Positions 33,042-42,610 are shown, numbered from the stretch's first letter. The stretch: DNA of 64,000 bases from Paenibacillaceae bacterium (GCA_029256185.1 JAQSYI010000040.1:1-64000); one strand, 5' to 3'. Notes: a model not told the origin generated them from the letters alone. Numbers and translations are program-made.

Positions 33042-34846
33042 AGAGAAATCACGTCCTTCGTATAATATGGAAATTTAATTAAGATGCGAGTTTCTCCGGC
33101 TGCGGAGCAGGAAATGCTTACACCCGAATGGAGGTCCTTATAAAAGGTTTTGAGACGGTAATGAACATTCAGCACGCCAATCCGGGACAACTGCATAAAC
33201 TCCTGGGCAGGACGCTCAAGACCCAAAGCAACCTGCAGCTCTTTGAGCTTATCCGGATCGATGCCGCGGCCGTTATCTGCAATTTCGATGCATACATAAG
33301 CGTCCGCATCCCGCTTCGCCGTGATGGAGATCATCATGGGTTCTGCTGTTGTCTCATAGCCGTGCTTAATGCTATTTTCCACAAATGGCTGGACAATCGC
33401 TTTGAGACAGCGGCACTCGCGCAGCGTTTCATCCTGCTCCACATGAAATTGAACATCGTCCCGGTAGAGGATTCGCATGATGTGAATATAATCGTGCAAA
33501 TGCTGCATTTCATCCTCCAGTCTGACCAGCGCATGCTGATAATTGGAGGTGTAGCGCAGCATGTTCGACAATGCTAACGTTGTATCCTGAATCCCCTTGT
33601 GTCTGGCCAAATTAGCCATGGAGTTAATCGACTCCAGCGCATTAAACAGAAAGTGGGAATTGATCTGAGCTTGAAGCGCAGATAAGATGGCCTGCTGCTG
33701 GACGATCCTTGATTCGGCAAGCTGCGTAATGGACACATCGATCCGATCCAGCAGAAGGTTGTAAGCCGCTCCCAACTCCGCCACCTCGTCACTGCCCTTC
33801 ACCGCTACCCGAATGTCAAGCCTGCCCATGCGTGTTTTTCCAATCGTCTTTCTTAATTCCTTCAACCGTTTGGTAATGGATGCGGCAACCAGGGATACCA
33901 GCAGACTTGCCAAGATAATGCCAACCAGTGTCATTAGTGTCGTCCAGCTCCGGATACTGCGGATGCTGCCGGCCAAATCGCTGTAAGGAATGATCGAGAC
34001 GATTCTCCAGCCGGTGGAAGGAACAGTCTGGTAGACCACCATTTGCTTGGTTTCCTCCAGATAATAGGACCCCGAGCGGGAGGAGCGAAGCACAGGCTCC
34101 AGCAATTCCTGAGCCTGCGTGCCGATCTGCGAATAATCCGGCGACGAAACAATCCTTCCACCGCCGTCCACAATAAACGTGCTCCCGTTGGCCCCCAATT
34201 GAATCGCATCCAAAATAGCCTGGGTGGACTCCAAGGAAATATCAAACTGCAAATAGCCGGTGTTGGTCCCGAAGCTGTACTTCTGCACATAGGTCAAAAC
34301 CGGATTGGGGATCGCTGTCCCGGATTGATCGGCATAATGCGAACTCAGCGCCACGAGCCGGGTCACTTGGCCTGAGAAGGGCAAAGCTTGGAACCAGTCC
34401 TGATTTTTCATCGAGTACCCCCAGTTCAATACATAGTTCTGGGTTAACGGATTGCGGTAAATGCTCTCATGGCCGTTGCTGCTGTAGAAGACAATAGACA
34501 GCATCTCAGGATGATACAAGATGAACGGCTCGATCAGATTAGTCTCCAATAGCCTGTAATTTTTATACACCGGATAATCTTCACCCTGATTCACCATGGA
34601 CCAGTCCCGGAACTCGCTGCTATGGCCCACCCGTTCGAAAAACCGTTCATTGTCATCAATATAGCGGCTCAAATTGAAATTGGCCTGGGTCAAGATCTGG
34701 TTGCTGAATCGGACCACATCCGAATCAATCGCTTTCATACTGGTGTAATAGCTGAAGCTCCCGATGGCAGAAATAACGGCGGCGATAATCAGACTGATCA
34801 AAACGATCATTTTCCATTGAAGCGAATTGCTGATTTTGTGGAACAA
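33038..34846 (-). CDS. YesM-like sensor histidine kinase
   Basis: A 602-residue membrane kinase with a first helix at about 15-37, an extracellular Cache-like sensor (about 40-290), a second helix (about 300-325), HAMP (about 325-375), a His_kinase region with the phosphoacceptor His in NSHFLFNALESI, and an ATPase domain (N-box NSIKHGYE, G-box ADNGRGIDP). It begins with TTG, preceded by GAGGGGTG. It phosphorylates the following regulator. The ligand is presumably an oligosaccharide or SBP complex, by analogy with the family. Confidence 0.92.
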   Translation of the reverse strand: MFHKISNSLQWKMIVLISLIIAAVISAIGSFSYYTSMKAIDSDVVRFSNQILTQANFNLSRYIDDNERFFERVGHSSEFRDWSMVNQGEDYPVYKNYRLLETNLIEPFILYHPEMLSIVFYSSNGHESIYRNPLTQNYVLNWGYSMKNQDWFQALPFSGQVTRLVALSSHYADQSGTAIPNPVLTYVQKYSFGTNTGYLQFDISLESTQAILDAIQLGANGSTFIVDGGGRIVSSPDYSQIGTQAQELLEPVLRSSRSGSYYLEETKQMVVYQTVPSTGWRIVSIIPYSDLAGSIRSIRSWTTLMTLVGIILASLLVSLVAASITKRLKELRKTIGKTRMGRLDIRVAVKGSDEVAELGAAYNLLLDRIDVSITQLAESRIVQQQAILSALQAQINSHFLFNALESINSMANLARHKGIQDTTLALSNMLRYTSNYQHALVRLEDEMQHLHDYIHIMRILYRDDVQFHVEQDETLRECRCLKAIVQPFVENSIKHGYETTAEPMMISITAKRDADAYVCIEIADNGRGIDPDKLKELQVALGLERPAQEFMQLSRIGVLNVHYRLKTFYKDLHSGVSISCSAAGETRILIKFPYYTKDVISL

Positions 34847-34967
34847 TTCACACCCCTCTTTCCTTACAAATCAAATTAAATTTTTTATTTGTGCAATAGA
34901 ACATCATGATTATACTTTCCCACATTCTACTCTTTTGAAGCCGGGGTTGTCTATGCCGTTGAGAAAT

Positions 34968-35019
34968 CCCCACAAAGTGGAGCCTTGACTTCGAAGCTTA
35001 TTCCAAATACTTTGCGGGG
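34968..35019 (+). repeat. Hairpin repeat family H, copy 3
   Basis: CCCCACAAAGT (34968-34978) pairs with ACTTTGCGGGG (35009-35019), enclosing a 30-base loop with a small CTTCGAAG palindrome. It lies between the divergent histidine kinase and AraC genes, and its flank GGGCCCCAGAAAACTTA matches copy 2. Nothing else is evident in this 298-bp gap except AT-rich promoter DNA. Confidence 0.7.
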
Positions 35020-35144
35020 GCCCCAGAAAACTTATAACAATAGCCTCCGTTTTCAGGCATTCTGGCAGACATTTGGCAAGCTCTTAGGCGCTTATAGTGG
35101 TATGATATTACCATGCATCAAGATATCGAGGGGGATGAAAGAGG

Positions 35145-36272
35145 ATGTGCAGTGAGGTCCCGGAACAGCAGGCTGTGCGGATGATCGACGAATATACGAA
35201 CCGGTTCCTCACGGAATATCCGGTTCATTGCGAGCTGCGGACCATGCCGCTTGGCAACCTGCATTCCCACAAAGGCTTTGAAATCTATCTGTGCCTGCAG
35301 GGCAAGGGGTCCTATATCGTCGGAGACCGGCTGTACCCTCTGCACAGCGGAACCTTAACGATCATCCATCCTCACGTCAGCCACCGGCCTGTGTCGGAGA
35401 GCCCGCGGGAATTGCACCGCTATGTCCTTTCGGTTGATGAGGCTTACTTGGAACGCCTAAGCGGGGCTTGCCCTGATATCAACGGGGGAATCACGGCGCT
35501 GTTGGCCGAAACGGGTTCGCAGAGCAGCCATCTGTTCCTGACCGTCACCCATCTGGCTCAATTCCGCTCGCTGTTGGCCGAGTTGACCGGGCTGTTGCAG
35601 CTTAGGCCGCCCTATTTTGAGCTTCAGATGCTGAAGCTGATGTCAGAGCTGCTGCTGCTCATCATCGAAATCCGGGGACAGCTGCCGGCCGTCGGGTTAT
35701 CCCGCTCGGAGAATGAACGCTTGATCGATGAGGTGCTGGCCCATCTGATTACCCATTACCAGGAGGACTTGCGGATTGAGGATTTGCTGAGGCAGTTCCC
35801 GGTCTCCCGCTCCCGTCTGTTTGGCCTGTTCAAGCAGACGACAGGGAGTACCATCACACAGTTTCTGACGGAATTCCGCATCCACAAAGCGAAGAACCTG
35901 TTGGCGGACACGGCTCTGCCTATTACCGAGATTGCCGCACGTACGGGTTTCGGCGATTTGTCCCACTACTTCAATGTATTCAAGCGGCAGACGGGCATGA
36001 CACCCAAGCAATACCGGGCCCAAGCGGCGCAACTGACTCCGCATGATCAGCTTGCACAACCCGCCCCGCCTGGTCAGCTTGCACAACCCGCCCCGCATGA
36101 TCAGCTTGCACAACCCGCCCCGCATGATCAGCTTGCACAACCCGCCCCGCATGATCAGCTTGCACAACCGGTGCCGCTTGATCGGCTTGCGCAACCGCTG
36201 CAGCCTGTTCAATCTTCTCAACCGGCGGCAAGCCCACTCTTACTCCCCCATGGCAGCAGCAGCAAAGAATAA
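35145..36272 (+). CDS. AraC-family regulator with cupin sensor and repetitive C-terminal tail
   Basis: This 375-residue protein has an N-terminal cupin sugar-sensing domain (about 25-110, with HSHKGFEIYLCLQGKGSYIVG-type core), a helical linker and an AraC DNA-binding domain (about 195-297; RIEDLLRQFPVSRSRLFGLF, ITEIAARTGFGDLSHYFNVF). The usual family length ends near residue 300. About 75 further residues form a low-complexity tail of six 9-residue repeats (HDQLAQPAP type) and a Pro/Gln/Ser-rich end. It is divergent from the yesMN-like pair. The RBS is GGGGG about 11 bases upstream, so the start is uncertain. Confidence 0.85.
   Translation: MCSEVPEQQAVRMIDEYTNRFLTEYPVHCELRTMPLGNLHSHKGFEIYLCLQGKGSYIVGDRLYPLHSGTLTIIHPHVSHRPVSESPRELHRYVLSVDEAYLERLSGACPDINGGITALLAETGSQSSHLFLTVTHLAQFRSLLAELTGLLQLRPPYFELQMLKLMSELLLLIIEIRGQLPAVGLSRSENERLIDEVLAHLITHYQEDLRIEDLLRQFPVSRSRLFGLFKQTTGSTITQFLTEFRIHKAKNLLADTALPITEIAARTGFGDLSHYFNVFKRQTGMTPKQYRAQAAQLTPHDQLAQPAPPGQLAQPAPHDQLAQPAPHDQLAQPAPHDQLAQPVPLDRLAQPLQPVQSSQPAASPLLLPHGSSSKE
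36042..36203 (+). repeat. Six 27-bp tandem repeats inside the AraC gene
   Basis: Units start at 36042, 36069, 36096, 36123, 36150 and 36177, each 27 bp and in frame (9 residues). Units 3-5 are identical or nearly so, and the first, second and last are diverged. This pattern fits recent slippage or unequal exchange. Confidence 0.9.
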
Positions 36273-36460
36273 GGGAACGATTGTTCCCTTATTCTTTACC
36301 CCAGCTACGGAAAAGGGCCGATAAGGGAAGTCTTTTTCCCTTATCGGCCCCCTGCCGCACTATTTTCCTGAGGAACTCGAGTAATAAGGGAATTCCTCTT
36401 CCCTTATCCCCCTCCATGAACCGTTTCGCCGTTCAATAAGGGAAATTAGCTTCCCCTATT
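36264..36460. repeat. Four-palindrome array of ATAAGGGAA type
   Basis: Palindromes lie at 36264-36297 (15-bp arms AAAGAATAAGGGAAC), 36315-36350 (15-bp arms), 36384-36407 (9-bp arms) and 36435-36460 (10-bp arms, one mismatch). All carry ATAAGGGAA facing TTCCC(T/C)TAT. Centres are 52, 63 and 52 bp apart. The first overlaps the AraC stop codon and may act as its terminator. The array occupies the gap between convergent genes. Confidence 0.85.
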
Positions 36461-36491
36461 CCCTATCTCCCGCACGCTTCGGCTCCCCCCA

Positions 36492-37040
36492 TTACAAATA
36501 TTTCCTGATCACGTCCATAGCCTGCTCCGCGCATTGGCGTGAGCCGCTGTCGGTAAGGTGCAGCAGATCCTCGCAGATATTGCCTGCCAAATCCTGCTTG
36601 ACCAGCCTGTTCAGATCGTTCACCTCAATGCCTCTCGATCTCATCAGCGCTGCCGCCGCTTCATTGTAACGGTCGATCTCCGCATTGCTTCTGCCGCGGC
36701 CGATGGGATTAACCGGTGTCGTAGTGGCGAAGATGATGACCGCCCCTGTCCGCTCCAGCTCATTGATGATCCGCGTCAGATTCTCCAGATACTCCGGCAG
36801 CAAGGTTAAAGCTTCCACCATAGGAAATTCATGGTGCAAATCCCACAGTCCATTATTCCAATGGACAATATCCGGCTTGCCTAATTGTTCCATCCACAGA
36901 TTGACTCCCCACAAGGTATACTTGGAGAACCGGCAGTTTTCCTCCGGTCCCACCACTTCCGCTTCCCCGCGCAAGCCCTCCTGGACGAACGGTTGATATC
37001 CCATGCGAATGGAATCACCCAGCAACAACACTTTCTTCAT
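36492..37040 (-). CDS. SGNH/GDSL-type hydrolase
   Basis: About 182 residues. Block I is KKVLLLGDSIRMGY (nucleophile Ser), and a block V-like ending (EDLLHLTDSGSRQC) supplies the catalytic Asp-x-x-His equivalent. The middle contains HWNNGLWDLH and FATTTPVNP. Such enzymes act as esterases, often deacetylating polysaccharide-derived sugars. No signal peptide is seen, so it is cytoplasmic. The start at ATG 37040 has AGGAG 7 bases upstream; a longer start at 37067 is less likely. It follows the SBP gene by 107 bp and may be co-transcribed. Confidence 0.85.
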   Translation of the reverse strand: MKKVLLLGDSIRMGYQPFVQEGLRGEAEVVGPEENCRFSKYTLWGVNLWMEQLGKPDIVHWNNGLWDLHHEFPMVEALTLLPEYLENLTRIINELERTGAVIIFATTTPVNPIGRGRSNAEIDRYNEAAAALMRSRGIEVNDLNRLVKQDLAGNICEDLLHLTDSGSRQCAEQAMDVIRKYL

Positions 37041-37147
37041 CCTGCAGCTCCTCTCCCGTATCTCCATTACATTATACGATCAAGCTGCATTGGAATTCTA
37101 GTGCGCCGCAATGGGATTCTGCTTACGGTCACTCATCCTATTACGGT

Positions 37148-38746
37148 TTATTTGCCGATCTTATTCATGAAATCCACGTATTCCTTCTCCGCATCAGCAG
37201 TTCCCGGATACCATTCCTTCTCCAGGAAGCTCTTGAACTGATCCAATGTGATAGCGCCGGTGATGAACTTCATCTCCTGATCGTCCTTTTTCTTCACCAG
37301 ATCGGGAATGGTGCTGTTCAGGTTCAGGATCTTCGGCGAACGGACAGCAGGAACATTAACCACGGTCATTTGCTTCTGGGCCACTTCCAATTGAGCCTTG
37401 AACTTGGCCAGCTTCTCCGGAGTATCCGCGTTCTCGATAATCGCCGGTTCGCCGTTGACCGCATTGGCAATGGTCATGTAGGTGCTTGTCAACGTTGTCA
37501 GCTTGGTAGCTTGCTCTGCCGTACGGATAATGGACTTGTTGGCCGGATCATAGCTGTCGAAGGTCAAGCCCTTTTTCCCGATCTGGAACAAGGTATTGGC
37601 CTCCACTGTATTGCCCCAATCCAGGAACTTCAGCACTTCGTCGATGTTCTTGCTGTTCTTGTTGATCATCCAGCCCCCCCAGGTTGCCGGAGTCACCCAG
37701 TCATGGGCCACACCCTTGCTGTCCTTCAACACCCCGTGGTAGGTATACTTCTTATCCGATTCCTTATCCTTGGCCAGATTGCCCATTACCCCGTACTGAT
37801 GGGAATACATCATGCCGATTTTACTCTGGTTCAGCTTCTCCTGATCGACGTAAATCTTGTTGATCAGGAATTCGGGGTCAATGACCTTCTCATCGTTCAA
37901 CTGCTTCAGGTAGGTCAGGAATGGAAGGTAGCCGGACATTTTCTCACGGATTTTATAAGTGCCGTCGGTATCCTTGGCTCCGTTGCTGCCCGGCAGATCG
38001 AAGGCTGCCGCCAGGAAGTTGGAGGCATTCCAGATAGAGTTATTGCCTAAGGTCGGGTTGGAAAAGCTTACGCCATACGTGTCGTCCTTGCCGTTGCCGT
38101 CAGGATCCTTCTTGGTAAACGCGCGGACTACTTCCGTAAATTCATCCAGAGTAGTAGGAGCCTTAAGATTCAGCTTATCCAGCCACTGCTGGTTGATGAT
38201 ATAACCCCAGTGATTGATTATGTTAGGCCTGGGAATGAGGTAGGTTTTGCCGTCATTGACGGATTTGACTCCATCCCACATCTCCTTGGTAATGTTCTTC
38301 ATCAAGTTGGGATACTTGGAAATCTTGTCATCCAGGGGAGCCAGCAGGCCGTTCTTGGCCCAGGTCTCCATGTTAGCGTCAGCGCCGCCCCAGTTGTAGA
38401 TTAAGTCCGGCAAGTCGCCGGAGGCCATCATCACCTGAAGCTTATCCACGTAGTTGTTGATGGGGGGCGCCTCGATCGATAATTTCACATTGGCCAGCTT
38501 CTCAACTTCAGCAACGATGGGATTATTGTCCAGCACAATACCGGCATTGACGCGGTTGAACATCTTGATTGTGACAGGCGCCTTGGGCGTTGCAGCGGCT
38601 GCAGGACTGGCTCCGGCAGAAGCGGTGCCGGGACTTGGCGAAGCTGTCCCTTCCTTGTTCTCATCCGAGCCGCAGCCGGATACGATGGAGGCCAGGAGCA
38701 AGACGGAAGCCAGGGAACCTGCGGAAAGCTGAATTGTTTTCTTCAA
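37148..38746 (-). CDS. Sugar ABC transporter solute-binding lipoprotein, second system
   Basis: About 532 residues with a lipoprotein signal (lipobox VSGC), a Pro/Ser/Ala linker and a family-1 solute-binding fold. DLPDLIYNWGGAD and the calcium-type loop KDPDGNGKDDTYG are present, as in LplA. I use TTG 38746 as start: GGGGAG is 7 bases upstream and the product begins MKKTIQLSAGSLAS. A GTG at 38779 lies upstream of that RBS. It is third in the order permease, permease, SBP. Confidence 0.9.
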   Translation of the reverse strand: MKKTIQLSAGSLASVLLLASIVSGCGSDENKEGTASPSPGTASAGASPAAAATPKAPVTIKMFNRVNAGIVLDNNPIVAEVEKLANVKLSIEAPPINNYVDKLQVMMASGDLPDLIYNWGGADANMETWAKNGLLAPLDDKISKYPNLMKNITKEMWDGVKSVNDGKTYLIPRPNIINHWGYIINQQWLDKLNLKAPTTLDEFTEVVRAFTKKDPDGNGKDDTYGVSFSNPTLGNNSIWNASNFLAAAFDLPGSNGAKDTDGTYKIREKMSGYLPFLTYLKQLNDEKVIDPEFLINKIYVDQEKLNQSKIGMMYSHQYGVMGNLAKDKESDKKYTYHGVLKDSKGVAHDWVTPATWGGWMINKNSKNIDEVLKFLDWGNTVEANTLFQIGKKGLTFDSYDPANKSIIRTAEQATKLTTLTSTYMTIANAVNGEPAIIENADTPEKLAKFKAQLEVAQKQMTVVNVPAVRSPKILNLNSTIPDLVKKKDDQEMKFITGAITLDQFKSFLEKEWYPGTADAEKEYVDFMNKIGK

Positions 38747-38839
38747 AGAAGATCTCCCCTTGTCATTGATTTGTATCACAACTGCGGCTTAGGGCGCGTT
38801 TGCAAACACGGCCTGGCGCAGCTATAACCGGATGAATAC

Positions 38840-39709
38840 TTACCCTTTGATGGAGCCTACCAGCAAGCCTTTCATAAAGAACCGTTGGAGGAACGGATAC
38901 ACGAGAATGATCGGCAGCGTGGCGAAGACAATAATCGCCATCTTGATCGTAAATTCGGTTACGCCGCTGCCGGCGTCCATGACATCTCTGGCAATGCCTC
39001 CATCATCGACCACCAGATCCCGCAGAATGAGCATCAAGGGCCATAAGCTGCGCCTGGATGTGTAGATGATGGCCGAGAAGAAGGTATTCCACTGGGTCAC
39101 CGCATGGAAAATAACAAAGGTGGCAATGGCCGGTTTGGATAAAGGAATGATGATCCGGAACAGCACCTTGATCTCATTGGCCCCGTCGATATAAGCGGAT
39201 TCCTCCAGACTTGGCGGAATGGCGCCGATGAAGTTTTTCATCAGAATCAGATTGTAGGCCCCCAAGGCTCCGGGCAGAATCATGCTCCAGATGGTGTTAT
39301 AGAGATGGAGAGTCTTGATGAGATAGAAGTTCGGGATCAGCCCGCCGTTGAAGAACATGGTGAAGACGATCAAGGCCAAGATCACATTCCTTCCCTTCAA
39401 ATCCGGCTTGGACAAGGGATAAGCGGAGATCAGCATCAAGAAGATGTTGAGCGCAACCCCAATCAGGGTAATCAGAATCGTAATTTTGTATCCGGTCCAC
39501 ATCTGCGGCATCTCGAATATTTGCCGGTACGCCCCGAACTCCAGGCGGCTGGGAATCAGCTTCAGAGGGTTCTCCAGATATTCCGAGTAGGGTGTCACCG
39601 AGAAGGAAACCACATAGAAGAACGGAAACAGACATGCCATGGAAAAGAGGGTCACGAACAGATAGTTGAAGAAATCGAATACCTTATCGCCTGCGGTTTT
39701 GATTTTCAA
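38840..39709 (-). CDS. Carbohydrate ABC transporter permease (LplC-like), second system
   Basis: The 289-residue protein has six helices, the permease loop (EESAYIDGANEIKVLFRIIIPLSKP) and a C-terminus (FLQRFFMKGLLVGSIKG) typical of the LplC group. The RBS GGAGGACCTTCC precedes the ATG. It follows the partner permease by 64 bp. Confidence 0.93.
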   Translation of the reverse strand: MKIKTAGDKVFDFFNYLFVTLFSMACLFPFFYVVSFSVTPYSEYLENPLKLIPSRLEFGAYRQIFEMPQMWTGYKITILITLIGVALNIFLMLISAYPLSKPDLKGRNVILALIVFTMFFNGGLIPNFYLIKTLHLYNTIWSMILPGALGAYNLILMKNFIGAIPPSLEESAYIDGANEIKVLFRIIIPLSKPAIATFVIFHAVTQWNTFFSAIIYTSRRSLWPLMLILRDLVVDDGGIARDVMDAGSGVTEFTIKMAIIVFATLPIILVYPFLQRFFMKGLLVGSIKG

Positions 39710-39773
39710 TGGAAGGTCCTCCTTTGTTCCGCTCTCAGTATAGACACGGGCGCCGCTTCAAGCGCAGGAACGC

Positions 39774-40700
39774 TCACCATATGCCGTCCTCCTTCATCAG
39801 CTTGGCCAGACGGTCGCCCAGGACCAGGAAGATCAGGCCGATCACCGAGGTGAACAACCCTACCGTAGCCCCGAAGGAGAACCGGCCGCCGAGGATGCCT
39901 ACCCGGTACGCATAGGTTTCGAATACTTCAGACACATCCAGATTCATCGGATTCTGCAGGACGAAGATCTGCTCGAAGCCGTTGCCCATGATTTGCCCCA
40001 GGCGGAGAATGAACAGCACCATAATGGTGGATTTGATCCCGGGCAGTGTTACATACCAGATTTTTTGCAGGCGGTTGGCTCCGTCAATTCCTGCTGCTTC
40101 ATACAACTCGGAGTTAATGCCGCTAATGGCGGCCAAGAAGATAATGCTGCCCCAGCCCGATTCTTTCCAGATGCTGCTCAACACCACAATGGGGCGGAAA
40201 TAATCCGGGTCAGCCAGGAAGAAGACCGGATCAATCCCCAGCTCCTTCAAGAAGATATTGACCAGCCCCCAGGACGGGGACAGGAAGTTGACCAGAATCC
40301 CGCCGATCACCACCCAGGAGATAAAGTGGGGCAAATAAATGATTGTCTGGGTAAGACGCTGATAGGTAACCTGACGGATTTCATTCAACAGGAGCGCCAA
40401 CAGAATCGGGAAGGGGAAGGTGAAGACAAGCCTTAAGAAACCAAGATACAGGGAATTCCAGAAAACCTTGTAGAAATCACTTAGGCCGAACATGTACCTG
40501 AAGTTTTCCAGTCCGAGCCATGGACTGTGCAGAATCCCTTTGGCGAAGTTAAAATCCTTAAAGGCAATAATGACTCCATACATCGGGATATAATTAAAAA
40601 CGAAGAAAAATACAATACAAGGCAACAATAGGATATAAAGGTATTTCTTTTTATTCAAATACCGCAGAGCACTTCTTGTCCGTGCCGCTCTCACTTCCAT
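39774..40700 (-). CDS. Carbohydrate ABC transporter permease (LplB-like), second system
   Basis: About 308 residues with six helices, the early segment YIPMYGVIIAFKDFNFAKGI and the permease loop (YEAAGIDGANRLQKIWYVTLPGI). The start at ATG 40700 is set by GAGGTGA 5 bases upstream; a GTG at 40709 lies within that RBS. It is the first gene of its operon, and the 240 bp upstream hold a terminator of the preceding gene and AT-rich promoter DNA. Confidence 0.93.
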   Translation of the reverse strand: MEVRAARTRSALRYLNKKKYLYILLLPCIVFFFVFNYIPMYGVIIAFKDFNFAKGILHSPWLGLENFRYMFGLSDFYKVFWNSLYLGFLRLVFTFPFPILLALLLNEIRQVTYQRLTQTIIYLPHFISWVVIGGILVNFLSPSWGLVNIFLKELGIDPVFFLADPDYFRPIVVLSSIWKESGWGSIIFLAAISGINSELYEAAGIDGANRLQKIWYVTLPGIKSTIMVLFILRLGQIMGNGFEQIFVLQNPMNLDVSEVFETYAYRVGILGGRFSFGATVGLFTSVIGLIFLVLGDRLAKLMKEDGIW

Positions 40701-40887
40701 TACGATCACCTCGCGTACGTGTTGATCAGGAACCTGCTCTTCGTCCGGACAGTTCCCTTACTGCTTTTAGTGTAGCTTGTTGCCAGACCGGCAACATCTA
40801 AGAACTATGGGAAAATAGATAGCATTTTACGATTTGCAGCAACGCGGTATAAGTAATTGTTGTAATTGCTTTCAATTATATACTTGA

Positions 40888-40918
40888 CAAAAAAAGACGA
40901 GGTTGCCCCCGCCCGTCG
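40888..40918 (-). terminator. Terminator after the orphan solute-binding protein gene
   Basis: GACGAGG (40896-40902) and CCCGTC (40912-40917) form an imperfect hairpin which, on the minus strand, runs into seven U residues. It separates the SBP gene at 40940 from the permease operon. Confidence 0.65.
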
Positions 40919-40939
40919 TTTCTCTTTCCTTCCGCCGTG

Positions 40940-42610
40940 TCACTTTCCCTGAAATCTTCGCTGATCCTTGAAGAGTTCATAGATATCTTGGTGCGTAATA
41001 ATCTGATCCTTATGCTCAGTGAAAAAATCCCTGTACCAATCATCCACCCGCTTCCCTCCGGCCGCTTCCCACAGGGCCTCCGCCTCCTGCCGCGCTTCCT
41101 GCGGCGAGAAGCCCGGGGTTAGAACCGCCTTCATCCAGATATCTCCGTCCGTAACTCCCACATGGCTGGTGTTCTGGGACAAGATGGCCTGAAGCTCCTT
41201 GGGCAAATGGGGCATCTGCTCGGAATGGGTGGGACCGGCCATCTCCAGATCGAAATTCACATAAGACGAGTTTAACTCGAACATCTCCTTTACATCCCGC
41301 TGCAGCGGCTCCTTCTCATCCAGCTTCTCCACTCCGTAATAACAGGCCCCTGCCAGGGTGGGCGATGCCAGCATGGCGAAGTCTCCGGTACCAAAGTTGA
41401 ATTCCGTCCGCCACCTGTCCAGGTCTGTCACCTTGGGACAACCCCACGGCTCCGTCTTGCTGTGTACTCCCTCGAAACCGAAGTACATCGTCTTCATGAA
41501 CTCCTCCGACGCGGCAAAGTCCACATATTTCATCACCGCCTCCGGATTCTTGGTCTGGGCATTGACTACTCCAGTCATCTGCACCGGATTGACGAAGATG
41601 GGATTAAACTGTCCAACCGGCGTAGCGGGATAAGGGATAACAGTAATGCGGGCATCCGGCACATTCCTCTTTAGCGGCAAATAGAAATCGGTGTAGAAGG
41701 TAACCGGGACATTGAACTGATCCATGTAGATGCCGATCCGCCCGTTCAAAAAATCCTGCCTGGACCTGGACCCGTTCTTGTCGTTCCAAAATTCCCGGTC
41801 TGCCAGCCCTTCGTCATAGATCCGCTTCTTAAAGGCGGTAACCGCCTCCATATTGTCCCAACCGTGGACCGGCTCCCCGCCGCGCATGATATAGTCCGGG
41901 TAGTTCATGCCGAATATCTCATTGATGATAGCGCTTGAGTTCCCGGACATGGCGATGCCGTAAGTGTCCCGCTTGCCGTTGCCGTCGGGGTCCAACTCCG
42001 TGAAGGCCTTGGCTGCCCGGTACAGCTCCTCTGTGGTCCGCGGGATATCCAACTGGAGCTTCTCCAGCCAATCCGTTCGGATGAACAGTCCCCGCTGCGG
42101 AATCGTTTCGTTAATCCGGCCGAACTGGTAGAGCTTCCCGTCAGCCCCGGTCCCCGCCTTCCTCAGAATGGGGTAAATCTTCAGAACTTCCTTATACGTG
42201 GTGCTGTACTGCTCGATCATATCATCAATCGGGCGAAGCAGCTTCTGGTCAATCAGCGTGTTCTTGATTTGCGGCGCATATTCCAGTATCAGGTCCGGGG
42301 CCTCTCCTGCTGCGAATAAGGCGTTCAGCTTCTGCTCCGACTGGGTCCGGGGCACGGGTATGAACCGGACATCCGCCGGCCCCGCTTGATTGATCCAACG
42401 GGTGATTTTATTGCTGGCAATAGAACCCTCACTCGACGGAACATTGGCCCGGTCATAGACCGTAACGGTAATTTTCTGGCGTTTGCCCGGGTGGGCGGCT
42501 TCTCCGTTTGGCTGTGAGCATGCGGCGGCCCCGGCAACCACCAAAAAAGCAGCTGTTAACTTCGCTGCCCTTTTAACAACCGCCTTCCGCTTGAAATTGA
42601 TCACAACCAT
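40940..42610 (-). CDS. Solute-binding lipoprotein next to a two-component pair
   Basis: About 556 residues with lipobox AAAC (Cys about residue 31) and a family-1 solute-binding fold. It contains APDLILEYAPQ and the calcium-type loop ELDPDGNGKRDTYG. It lies 44 bp after the response regulator and is cut off from the permease operon by a terminator. It may therefore present ligand to the kinase, or feed the same permeases with a different specificity. The RBS GGAGG is 7 bases before ATG 42610. Confidence 0.9.
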   Translation of the reverse strand: MVVINFKRKAVVKRAAKLTAAFLVVAGAAACSQPNGEAAHPGKRQKITVTVYDRANVPSSEGSIASNKITRWINQAGPADVRFIPVPRTQSEQKLNALFAAGEAPDLILEYAPQIKNTLIDQKLLRPIDDMIEQYSTTYKEVLKIYPILRKAGTGADGKLYQFGRINETIPQRGLFIRTDWLEKLQLDIPRTTEELYRAAKAFTELDPDGNGKRDTYGIAMSGNSSAIINEIFGMNYPDYIMRGGEPVHGWDNMEAVTAFKKRIYDEGLADREFWNDKNGSRSRQDFLNGRIGIYMDQFNVPVTFYTDFYLPLKRNVPDARITVIPYPATPVGQFNPIFVNPVQMTGVVNAQTKNPEAVMKYVDFAASEEFMKTMYFGFEGVHSKTEPWGCPKVTDLDRWRTEFNFGTGDFAMLASPTLAGACYYGVEKLDEKEPLQRDVKEMFELNSSYVNFDLEMAGPTHSEQMPHLPKELQAILSQNTSHVGVTDGDIWMKAVLTPGFSPQEARQEAEALWEAAGGKRVDDWYRDFFTEHKDQIITHQDIYELFKDQRRFQGK

